From positions 8,666,408-8,730,407 of the forward strand of contig OZ037771.1 of the NCBI GenBank assembly GCA_964035545.1: a stretch of DNA of 64,000 nt. The letters are read 5' to 3'. This document shows, one piece after another, positions 19,240-30,600 of the stretch (position 1 is its first letter; the number at the start of each line of letters is the position of its first letter). Source of the DNA: Bugula neritina (taxonomy: Eukaryota; Bryozoa; Gymnolaemata; Cheilostomatida; Bugulidae). Position numbers and translations under genes: made by a program. Under the pieces are notes generated by a model. The model worked only from the letters and a program-made list of their open reading frames with translations, did no database searches and was not told the origin of the DNA.

Positions 19240-22200
19240 TTAGATAGACACCTGTTCTGAGCGTTCTATCTTGTACTTATGATTGGGCAGCGCCTTGACT
19301 ACCAGATAAGGCCACACGAACTTTGGCTGTAACTTAGCCGCTTGTCCGTGGCGCCTGCGGTAGTTGATCATCAAAACCAAGTCCCCTATCTGATAAAGGG
19401 GAAGCTCAGCAGAATTCTCAGTCCGTACTTGCTTTTGCCTCTTTCGAAGCGTTTTGTGTGCGGCTCTCATGTGCTCTACGAACTCCCCCACCTACTCATA
19501 AACAGAGTTATCATGGTCGAGAATGTAATAGGTCGGGTGGTCAGGAATCCTGGTTTCTCGACTGAGGATTAAGAAGTTGGGAGTCTCACCAGTACAGGTG
19601 TGAGGGTTACTGCGGTAGGCCCGCATGATTCGCGGGAGTACCATATCCCATTCTTCTTGGCCACGGCCGAGGAACAGGCTCCAGAGTGCATCTCCTAACA
19701 TGCGGTTTTTGCGCTCCACAAACCCATTACCTTCAAGGTGGTATGGGGTGGTCCTGCTCCGGTTCATTTCCCAAAGGCGACAAAGGTTGCTCATCAGCTG
19801 TGAATGGAACTGAACACCTTGGTCCAAGTGTATCTGTTCTGGGAGGCCGAGATAACAGAAAGCATTCTGGGCGAGCACCCGGGCCACCAAGTAAAGTGGT
19901 CTGTGAGCACCAAGATCCAGCTGTTGCCTTGGGGTATCAGGGGCATGGGCCTACTAGATTAACAGCGACCACCTGCTAAGGACGACCAGCATACAGCCTT
20001 CGCCGCCCCGAGTTACCTGGGAGTTGGCCATGCTTACTGGCCGGGCAGATTTCATACTGCTTCACTTTGAACCACACATTACTCCTCAACTTCAACAAAT
20101 ACCACCGAAGTTGCAACTTTGTAAAAACACGCTAGACCCCCTGCGTGGGCCTGCTTGTGAGTGGCTCAAATTACGTCTTGGCAGATGACGGAGGAACAAA
20201 TCACTCGCTCTCGTTCCGGGTGCCTGTCATTGACGGTCAACGTGATGGTCAGGAGCCTATCCTTGTTGAGCCGCAGGGAGTCCCAGTGGCGGCAGAACAT
20301 CCTGAATTCGGCGCACCCTTGCTGCTGCTGTTTCTTGCTGGGTCCCTTGCCTTCCTTCTTGGCTTGATACATGTCAGCCACTACTCTAAACAAAGCTTCT
20401 TAGAGTTTCCTCAGCTCAGTGATGTTATCAGCCAAAAGGGGGCTGGCGCGGAAGGCGCACACAGAATCTACAGATTTATCAGGTGACAATGCTCCCAGCT
20501 GTACCCACTTCTGTTTCCTGGCAGTGCCTCTGACTCGAAGCACAAGAGGCCTTTGTCCCTCTTCTCAATGCCAAGGCACTGCCTACATCTTTCACTCGGT
20601 CACCGGGTAAGCCTGTCCGCATTGACGTGTTTCTTCCCGGATCGATGTTTGGTCCGGTAGAAGAACTCGGCCAGAATTTCAAGCCACCATGCAACCTGGT
20701 TAAAAGGTTCAGCTCTCCTACACAACCAAATCAATGAGGCATGGTCCGTTCACAGCCAGAATATTCTGCCGTAAAGATAAGGTCAAAAGTGTTTCACAGC
20801 TTTGATTACTGCCAGGAGCTCCTTCCTGGTGGTGCAGTAATTCTTCTCGGCAGCGGAAAGAGCTTTGCTGTAATGACCAACGACTACCTCCTGACTCTCC
20901 TGGATCTGCGACAGTACAGCACCCACATTGTATTCCCGTGCAAGATCGGGGTAGGCCAAGATGGGCGCTCTGAGCAAGCAAACCTTGAAGAGATTGAATG
21001 CCTGCTGTTCATCCAGAGTCCACTGCTATTAAGCCCCCTTTGAGTTGAGTCGATTTAACGACTGCACGATCTCTGCAAAGTCTGGTATGTAATGTCTATA
21101 GTACCCTACCAGGACCAGGAATGCTGGGAGTCTGGTCAAATACTGGAGTGTGACCAGTCTTCTACTGCCAATACCTTGTCAGGACTCATCGTCACGCCGT
21201 TACGGCCCATGATGTGACCCAGGTACTTGACCTCCGGTGGTAACAGAGTGCACTTGGAAAGTTTCAGCTTTAGACCGGCATTTCTGAGTCAATCAAAAAC
21301 TTCCCTCAGGGGGCTGACATGAGTCACGAAGTCTGGAGAGATCATGATGACATCATCAAGGTAGATGAGCAGCATCTTTCAGTGGAGCCCACTGAGGACC
21401 TGCTCCATAAGCATCTGGAAAGTTGTCGGGGGGGGGGGGGGGAGAGGTCAACTCAAACTGCAACACCTTCTATTTCCAGAACCTGTCCCGCATTATAAAT
21501 GCAGCCTCATCCTGGGCGTCAAGATTATGGGGGACTTGCAAGTACTCGCTAAGCAAGTTCAGAGTGCTGAAGTATTTGCTACCGGCCAGACGGCCCAGGG
21601 ACTCATCAACACAAAGAAGAGGATATGCGTTTTTTATAGTTATGCTATTGAGTTAGTGCTAATCTACACAGAATCGCCAACTCCTGTCTTTTTTTAGACT
21701 AAAACAACCAGCGAGCTCCACGCATTATGTGCTGGCTCCAGAAGATCCCGGACTTGTCGACTTATCTCCTTCTTTTTTACTAGCCCAATCTATGAGTAAG
21801 TTGACAAATAAAGACCGTTCCCTTAGCTTGAGTCAGACCCACATCATGGTTCTCACTGCTAAACACGTCCTTGTACTCACAAAGTAACTTCGCCATGACC
21901 AGGCATTCGTCGTCATTCATGCAGCCCTGACAGGCTTCTTTGTACAAGTCCCTGACATCACTCGAGATTGGTTCCCGACCTTCCTCAAGGAATTAACGGG
22001 GATTCTCCATTATCTTCCCCTAACAACGGCCCCACATCTCCTTCCTGGACTGAGTGAAATTGGCACACTTTAGAACCAGCCAATAACTCCACTGGCACCG
22101 TGAAGAGATTTACACACTGCACTAAGATCTCTCCTTGCGCATTCAGCTAGTTTAGGCTGCTGGCGAGTTGGATCCTTTTGTGAGTGCTTTTCATCACTCC

Positions 22201-22530
22201 TAGTTTGGAGATCTGCCTAGTATTCACTTTGCAGTGAATGGTGGCGCGGGAGCGTCCAGGTATCGTACAGCTCTATACTACCTGTAAGCCCTCCACAAGC
22301 GGACGGCCAAACATGTCGACACAGGTGAACTCCCGCCCAGCCACAACCACTGCAGACTTGCTAAAGTAAATATGGCATTCGTGTCTTATCAAGAATGGCA
22401 TCCCAAGGATAGCATCTTCCTTGAGTTGACTGACTACAAAATATCTTGGATTGCTTGATCTCGGACTCTGCCAATCAACTAAACTATGCTGTAGAAGGGA
22501 ATACACGACCCATCCGCCAGCGTGCCGTGT
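19240..22530 (-). pseudogene. Ty3/gypsy pol remnant (protease C-part, RT, RNase H, integrase)
   Basis: Read right to left in broken frames. ILGMPFLIRHECHIYFS (22273-22506) is the protease-to-RT linker. LLIYLDDVIMISPDF (about 21320-21365) carries the reverse transcriptase YLDD, followed by KCTLLPPEVKYLGHIMGRNG. REYNVGAVLSQ and EKNYCTTRKELLAVIKAVKHF (20783-20977) are RNase H. LDQGVQFHSQ and TTPYHLEGNGFVERKNRML (19492-19890) are the integrase core with the last D and E. YQIGDLVLMINYRR (19240-19491) is the integrase C-terminus. Several stops and frameshifts and a run of 15 G at 21428-21442 make it non-functional. Confidence 0.85.
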
Positions 22531-22599
22531 TTCCCATTGTAGGGCTCCAGGCCAGCCTTGTGTCTAGCGTTAAAGGTGTCAAAGATCTGGCGACTTAAC

Positions 22600-23280
22600 C
22601 TTTATGTGATCAACTTTAAAGTTACGCAATTTTATGGCTCGTTAGAGTTTATCGCGAAAATTGCCAACAACTTTTGCATAAGTTTTAATTTCATTATTAA
22701 AAAGTTACACTAAATTTTGGCCTCATATAAACTAAGTATTATAATTTTAGAAATATTTTTTATTATAAAAAACTATTTAAAGTGACAGGAGATCGCATTT
22801 CTAGCTAAAATCAAGCATTTTGATATGACCTCTCAAAACCGCCATCTAAAAAATTGAAAATTGAAAAAGATAAAATAAATTTATAAGATAATTCAAAATA
22901 TTGTGACTTCAACATTTCTGTTTATATAAATGTTCTTTTAAATGTAATCTGAATAAATTAAATTGGCTCCGTATAATTTGACAGCAGTTTGTTGTATTTG
23001 AAAGTAGCGTCAAATTTTACAGCTAATTTTGAAACTTAGGGATCAAATTGAAAAGCAAATGGCTGGCTTAGTAGCTATTTATTTAATCAAATTTATTGAC
23101 TATTATTATCTAAAAATCACCAAGCCGCACCATCAACATTAATTATAAAAACTTTTAGGCTAAAAACTGGAAGTTTAAAGTAAGCGCTATTGTTTGTATA
23201 CGTAAAAGAGCATATTTGGTCTATTGATCTGTGGATGGTGTCCCGTAAAGGAACATATATGGTTCATTGATTGTTTAAGG
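22600..23280. mobile_element. AT-rich insertion splitting the gypsy protease
   Basis: Non-coding AT-rich sequence between the N-part of the protease (23290-23390, LLDSR-type active site region) and its C-part (22506 leftwards). Most of it recurs at 52607-53110. No clear termini found. Confidence 0.45.
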
Positions 23281-23388
23281 ATTAAGAGGTTAGTGTTACA
23301 CCTTGAATCCAGCAGGAAGGTGACAGCTTTACTGGCTCTCGTCCCAGGTAAGAAGTAGCTGCCACCGTAGAGTTGTACCCATACTTTC

Positions 23389-24581
23389 CTAGTGCGTCAG
23401 TCTTTGCAAGGGACACCCCTCTTGTTTAAGTTTGAGCTGGGACTGCATCCGACGGTTGCGGACAGGTTTTTGAGGGGCGGTTTGGAGTGGCACAGTGAAG
23501 ATAGCAGATTGGCCGTAGGGCTTGGTTGTCCTTCTTGACACTTGCCGCTCCGGTAGGAGTGCCCATCTTGTTTGCACAGACTGCCGGCGGCTCTCCCGCC
23601 GGAGAAGTCTTATCTCCGGCCTGCAGCTGGCAGAAGTTCTTGCGAGCCGGGAGAGTTCAACTTTTTCCGCATTGAAGGGCACTCTCTGCAAAGGTGCCTG
23701 CAGCTACCGCATTTTTAACGGGTGGTTACCTGCTTCTTTAGCAGCCCCTCCCGCGATCTCAAAGCTCTGTGAGTGGGTCCAGCTGCTGAAAACTGTGTAA
23801 GTGCTTCCACTAGTCTTGCTATCATGTCGGTCATTTGCGCCACCTTAGAGGCGGTCGAAGACTTGGTGAAGGGGACAACGACAAGGGTCGCCGCTTCAGC
23901 CTTGCTATAAGTAGTTGCCAACTCTGCTTTAATTTGGCCGGACCTCACATGGCTCCTGTGTAGCTTGGTGGCCAAGAAATGGGTCTCACTTTTATGCAGT
24001 GCGTCTTCAACCGTCACGGCTCCTCTAGTTAGAAACTAGCGATGGAGGCCTAGGTCATTCATTGGCTGCACAAGAGCGTCAAAAGTGTACCATTTACGGT
24101 TAACGGGTGACAGGCTATTATGCGCAATTTGCGCTAACCGTTTAACTGTGGCAGCAGATTCTTGCAGGGAGGTGCCCGGATCACGCTGCAACCCTTGCAA
24201 GCGAACTCGGGCGTATATAGGCAAGATTCCAAATTGAGTCCGTAGTGCAGCAAAAATGCTATTGACATCAGGTTCTAACTCATGGGCTTTGGCTACCCCT
24301 GGTAAAGCCAGCCTTATTTTCAGCAAGGCCACGCAATGTGGCCATTGAGTGACTGCTACCATGTCACTAAATTCTTGAACAACTTGTTCTACGTCCTCAT
24401 TGCCGGTGAAGACAGAGGCTTTCAGGCGGTACCTATCACCAGGTAGTTCTCTGTGAGTTTCCTCGCCTCCTGGCACCGGATTTTTCAGAATAATATTAAT
24501 AACAAGCTTATCTTTATCCTGCCGCAGAGGTTGCGCAGGTTCTTCTGCCATGACGAGGACTCCCGCGTTGTGCTCTGCCAT
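23389..24581 (-). pseudogene. Ty3/gypsy gag remnant, copy 1
   Basis: The best frame starts at 24581 (MAEHNAGVLVMAEEP) and stays open for 181 codons, with a retrotransposon-gag core (FTGNEDVEQVVQEFSDMVAV, RLALPGVAKAHE). It continues frameshifted through 23715-24017. At about 23690-23710 another frame gives CGSCRHLCREC, a shortened zinc knuckle. Lies between the 5' LTR (about 24620-24890) and the split protease. Confidence 0.75.
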
Positions 24582-24619
24582 TATAACCCCGATTTATTGT
24601 CCAGATAGCAGTTGCGTTG

Positions 24620-24890
24620 CACACAACTATCTCACCGCTGCCACCATTGCTGTAGTTTTGTGCACTACTACTTTGGTTATTATTACATGCTAGTAAATAC
24701 TACATATTTACTGTGAGGTTATGTGCAGAATCGTACGAGTTGATCATTTAACAAGAGAACTATATTGTTTATGAGTTACGCACGATCAGAAATTAGTATA
24801 AGTACAAAAGAGAAAAGAGTACAATAGCCAAAACAATTACATAAAGTCAACCTAGTTATTTACTATTACTGTCCAAGATTGTTGTGGGTG
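24620..24890 (-). repeat. Probable 5' LTR of the degenerate gypsy element
   Basis: Counterpart of 18950-19220, located just upstream of gag on the minus strand; duplicated at about 54460-54740. Confidence 0.5.
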
Positions 24891-26727
24891 CTGGAAGGCA
24901 TTGCTTCTATACATGGAGTGGATTCAGATTGGATGACACAAGATTCCAGCGGCGTCGTCCGCAGTTGCTGGGGGTGTCGCCCGTAATTATTAGTAGGGTA
25001 CCGCATAGAAATGCGGCATGACTTGGAGTTGTCGTCTTTGACCATAATCTATAGAGTTGCGTGTAGTAGGGGATATACTGGAGGGTATATTTCCCCTAAC
25101 CATTACACCATGTAAATTATGCCTGCGCTTTTTGCTTTTTGAAATAAGCAGTTGAAACCTTGCTTGGTCAGGTTCCAACAATATTTTAAAAAGTCAATCA
25201 CGTAATCTAAAACGAACAAACTCATCTACCAGCAGACCAATTAAAGTTGCTCGTTTGGCGCAATTGATGCAGTGGTTTGATCACGCGGTCCAAAACTAAC
25301 AAAATTTGCATTCGTGTATGTTTGGTTTGATATTCGTCCAATTTGTTGACTGTTTGAATAAGCTATTGGAGTGGCTCCAGTGAGCTGTACAGGATAGAGG
25401 GAAGAACAGTGTGACAATGCAAGTTGTTAGTATGCCTTGTTAGTTTTCTTATATAGGTACCGGTATATGTATTAATAACATATAAAATAAGATATCCCAA
25501 TTATGTATTGATCAGAAATAAAATGACTATATCAATGTTTTCTTCCTATACGAAAGCCCAAAAGTTCTTTTGTACAAATCATGCTTATTTCTCTCTCGAA
25601 GCTAGCTTTGCAACAGTAAAGTAAATATTTCAATATTTTCATTAGATCTCCTTTTTAAAATTTAGTTTTACAGTTTACTAAATTTCAGAATTAGCTAATC
25701 TGTATAGAAAATTGTAAAAATTGAAATGAGACTCTTTGTTAAAAGAAATATTTGCATGATTAATTTTTCCATTTGCCATCTTTATTAAAATAAGTAACTT
25801 GGAAGTTTCACTGCCATGGTTTAGTCACTCAGTGAGTTATTGCTCAAAAATTATCAAATGTAAAATATTTTTTTAATGAGCAAGTCAAAGCTTTGCAGCA
25901 GCAGTTGGTCCTGCTTTGATTCATACATGTGTGTGACCCACTAAGGGGATGCTCGTTTTATACTGTAGGTTTCAGGAGCTGGATGCCCACAGATCACCAC
26001 TCATTTATTGCCATGCATTACTTTGACTACACTTGTCCACTTACTCAAAGTGTGTACACAGTGTGGGGATTGACTGCTAGATTACTGATACTTATATCTT
26101 CTCTTGCTTTTCAAACTGTCCCACAATTTAATTTATGTAATTCTAAGCAGTTTTATTATAGTTTCCTTGATGAGTCACATATGGTACAGATAAATCATAT
26201 ATGGTACAGCTTTTCGTGTCCAAACTTTAGTAATGACATCCAGGAAAGCTTTATATTTGTTTAAAAGTTGGTGACTTTTATAATGTTTTCTGACTTATAA
26301 ATTTTTGTTGTATGTAATAATTACTTACAAGTGCAATTATAGTGTGAATATATTGTTTCTAATTTTTATTTTATTGATTTATTCCAGAAAAATAATCATC
26401 AGTAATTACAATAAATCTTCATGTAAGTCTTCAAGTTATTGGTAACATCAGAGTATAGAAAGAACAGAAAAAATACGAAAAACAATTATATATATATATA
26501 TATATATATATTTAATGTATAATATTTAATGTTTATATGATGTATATATGATGTATATATAATATAATACATTCAAATATTATACATGCATACATACATA
26601 TACACAGTCCATGTATACAAAGTAACAGCCTCTGAGTCAAGGAGTGCACCTGTAATCATGATTATCTTTTGCTGGAAATCCTCATAACTTTTATAAACAA
26701 TTACAAACTATCTAAGTTCACAGCTGA
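24891..26727. other. 3' flank of gene 2
   Basis: No convincing gene. Matches 54741-56640 downstream of gene 3 closely. It contains the (TA)n tract at about 26487-26511 and possible polyadenylation signals near 26365-26383 on the minus strand. Confidence 0.5.
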
Positions 26728-27642
26728 CTACCTTATTTCTATGTTAACAACAGATGTTGTTACTGTTGATGAAGTAGCTTTGCTCTCTGAAGTAGTTATT
26801 TTAAATTTACTCCATGTTTTAACTGAAGTTACACAATTCCAACTAATGAGATTTGCACCAGTGATTAGCACACCTTGAGACTCTACGAAAATTTGCATGA
26901 TTAGCCACACTAAGTCATCATTGCTTGCCGTAGCTGCGAAAAGCATGATCCAGCCTAAGCCCAGACAAATAGAAACCTTGAAGCATGTAATAATGTTCTT
27001 TTTTAGCCTCACTTTATCCTGTTTTAAAGCAGCTGCACCTGCCCTGAATATTTTTACCATGACGACAATGCCTATTATACAATTTGTAACTATCAATATG
27101 TATATAGGCACAAGGTACAAAGCTAAACGTATGGTAGTGTCACCAAGAAAGCATACACCTGCACCACTGTAAATATCCTGGCTAATAGAGAGTTGACTAG
27201 TAGAGAGTATATATGTTATCATAGTGCAAACCAAAGGCAGTCCTAATGCATATACACTGAACAACACAAAAGGTTTATGTGACCTTGACACAAGTCTCAT
27301 GGAATATAAACTGCGCACTATACTAATTGCCATGCAGTTGCTCCACGTGAGTGATGCAAGAAAGAAGAACTGCGTAATGGCTGCTATAGCTTGACAACCA
27401 GCTTCGTCTCTCCCGATCGGTAAGTTTATAAGTGAAAAGCACAAAAGAGCCCCAAATAAGCAAATCAGAAGTGAAACCATCATAGTATCAGGTAAGCTGA
27501 GAGGCTTTTTCTTTCTCAGCATAATTAGAATAATGTTACAGACTATGGCAAAAAGGGAGGCACCCAGAAGAACATAGTCGTGAATTCCAAAAGTTAATTT
27601 TGGTCCAGGATTCAATGCTGTTGTGTTGATCACTTCAAGGAC
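26728..27642 (-). CDS. Gene 2 exon E10: seven-transmembrane domain and tail
   Basis: Acceptor ...TGGTTTTAG, phase 0, stop at 26728. Seven hydrophobic segments: TM1 DYVLLGASLFAIVCNIILIM; TM2 from MMVSLLICLF; TM3 with GCQAIAAITQFFFLASLTW; TM4 PFVLFSVYALGLPLVC; an ECL2 cysteine in GVCFLGD that can pair with the TM3 Cys; TM5 VPIYILIVTNCIIGIV; TM6 CFKVSICLGLGWIMLF; TM7 IFVESQGVLITGANLIS. The FFFLASLTW, SVYALGLP and SQGVLI motifs fit Methuselah-like family B receptors. The tail is rich in Ser/Thr/Lys, plausible for phosphorylation. A TTTATT (AATAAA on this strand) at about 26365-26383 could be the polyadenylation signal. Confidence 0.85.
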   Translation of the reverse strand, partial: VLEVINTTALNPGPKLTFGIHDYVLLGASLFAIVCNIILIMLRKKKPLSLPDTMMVSLLICLFGALLCFSLINLPIGRDEAGCQAIAAITQFFFLASLTWSNCMAISIVRSLYSMRLVSRSHKPFVLFSVYALGLPLVCTMITYILSTSQLSISQDIYSGAGVCFLGDTTIRLALYLVPIYILIVTNCIIGIVVMVKIFRAGAAALKQDKVRLKKNIITCFKVSICLGLGWIMLFAATASNDDLVWLIMQIFVESQGVLITGANLISWNCVTSVKTWSKFKITTSESKATSSTVTTSVVNIEIR

Positions 27643-30600
27643 CTAAAACCACAAAGTATAGTGTTCTAGCGGTAACGTACATATTTAAATTGAATTGCCA
27701 TTCCAAATGACTTGAAGTTGTAATCTATGAATAGAAAGAACTTCAATATACACATATGTAAATAAAGGAGTGAAATGTTATATTAACATAAACAAGCTTT
27801 ATAAATAAAACTAAATATTTATCTCAAATAATTTCACTGTCGAAACTGATAAAATAATCTTGTAGCTATATAGTAGCTACAGGTAGGTTCTTGCTGTTAC
27901 ATTATAAAATACTTACGAGTGAGTGTGACAAAAGAAAGAATAAAAAACCTACCCGAAGCCCATTGGCTGAAAGTTGGATTTGTCTATATGCTTGGTTTGA
28001 CAACTGTGAGATTATGGATTTGTTGGAGCAGAACATAATAGAGTCATTTGAGCTTCTCCACATTGGAACTGAAGTTGTTTTTTCTTCTAGTGGATATCTT
28101 GCAATACCGAAAACTGCACTTCCAACACTGTGACCCGAAGAACCTGGCACATATACATTATCAGTTGGCAGTTTAGAGCTAGCATTCATTCCACCAGTTT
28201 CATTTGGAAAACACTGGTGCATTTCTTCGCCGCATAAGTCAGTGATAAGAAAGCCATTTGTGAAGACCGTACTATTTACCAATTCCTCCAAAATAAGTTC
28301 ACGTAAGACACTAGTTGAGTTGTCTATTTTACTGCACACAGATTGAGGGTCCTGTACACATCTTCCGCAACACTGCCAAGAGCTCAGTCTAATGGTTGTG
28401 ATATAACTACGCAGCGACACTTGAACTGATTCAGCGAATAAATCTTCTAGGGAGCCACCAGTCACAATTTCACCGTATTCTATTGGGTACTTTGAATCGC
28501 AGATGGCACAGAAGTAGTTGCGGAATACTATGTTATTGAAATATACAAATGAAACTGGTCCCCTCTCACAGTCCTCACTCAGCTTCCATTCTGAGTACAT
28601 GTCAGGACATTTGTTCCTATATGTTTTGCCCATTGGACATTCGTAGAAGTAGTCTGAGTCATCCAGTGACAATGTGTATGAGTCAAAATGACATTCTCCT
28701 CTGAAATACAAAAAAACCAATTTTAAAGTAATAATATAGATCTAGCAGCTTCAACTGATAATAAAAAAAACAATGGCGCCTAAAAAGGTGGTGTACATGA
28801 AGCACCAAAAAAGGTGCTAAATTTATGCAACAACTCACTTATTAACTACATTAATTTATTAACTATGTTAGCATGCACATAGTGCATTATATCATTAAGT
28901 TATTGTGTAGAAAAAGTATAACGTGAAACATTTTTAGCATTTCATGAAGTTTAACTTACACGATGTTACCAAGTTGATCCTGCTCACATTTCACTGCTAC
29001 ATCCCAGAATGTGGTGTTTGTGGCTTTATTGCATCTTGCACAGTGTATATTCTTATATCTGAAAAAATTATCAAGAAAATGGCAGTATTTTACTTTATTG
29101 ACTATACTAAAATAAGATTAAGAGCAAATGCTTTGTTTGCACTGAATATATTACTGTACTTGTAAGTCCCTACACAATAATAAATTAAAAAGATCAGTAA
29201 GTTTTGCTGAATAAGGTGTGCATCACATAGCTAAACAACTTCGCTGGTCAATTACAACAGTATAACTTGCCTAAGTATTTGAAATTTCATGATTTATTCA
29301 TTTGTAAATAACCCCACGGTGTTCCGTTACTCAACCACAAAGTCCAAATATATACATTAGACAACATACGTCAAACGAGTGTTCATGTCAAGGACGAGCC
29401 AGCCATAGAGACTCCATTCCCCAACATCCCCCATGGAACACTGAGATTTCTCTTCAACACTGGCTTCCTGTGGGCAAGAGGTGACAACTACTGTCCCTGT
29501 TATAGCAGACCTGTATACATCATAACAAACCCAGTCCATTCTCTCGTCAGGGTCACGCATTTCCACTTCAACATCTTGGCAGCAGGTTCCAAAATATTGA
29601 CATCTTTGATCACACCTTTGAAACAGAGCAATACAAACTACACTCACCTGTCTATTGGTGCATGTCTATAAACTGGGAAACCATCACCATAAAACAATCA
29701 TATTTCAAGTATTTCTGTAAAATAAACGCCAAACTATGTTGTTACATGGTGAGATTGATAAAAAATATGTAGGTGCCAACACTTACTCGCAGTTTTTGTA
29801 TTGAGTCGTTACACCACATAAACTAAAATATTTAGCTATTTCAGCTACAGTCCATAGAAACGTTCTCTGCATCTGAACTTGAGGATCATAGGAGAAGTCC
29901 TCAACTCTCACACAAGAATTGGACAAGTCTTGGACGTGGTTGTAAGCACAGCCAGGGCCAGAGCATTGAATGGAATCTGTTGCTTCGGGGAACATAATTA
30001 GTTTTCCACACACGCTGCTGTAGTCACTCAAGCAATACATACTTCCTAAGTCCCACATCTTTGGTACCTCTACTGTCAAATTATAATTATTTACAGATTA
30101 TTATATTATAAACACACTGTTTACATCATGAGCAGCAGTGTATGCATATACACTAGAGAACCAAATAGTTCAACATTGACTCATCGTTGAGATTTTGTGC
30201 TCACAACATTATTTACTAGCAGCCCATGTTTCAACATTGAGTGAATGGCTTTAAGAGAGCAAATGATAAAATACATAATAACACATAATAAATTCATATA
30301 TTTGGGAGTTTTTTCTTATATTGGATTTAAGGCCCTTTGTTTATAATGTTGGGAGACAAGCAGAAATGAGGCTAGGATATCAGACATCTTTTAGCATAGC
30401 TTGGTATGCCTCAAAGACTGTTTCTAGCTTTTTATTTGCTGAAAATAGTCACTATGTTCCCACTGCCTCACATTATGGAAATGAATGTTTTTTCTATGTT
30501 TGGGAACAGTTGCATGGAATGAAATCACAACCATAGGTTAATGCAAACCGCAACTACAAATCCCTTCATGTAGGATCAATTCGTTGTTATGGGAACTCGT

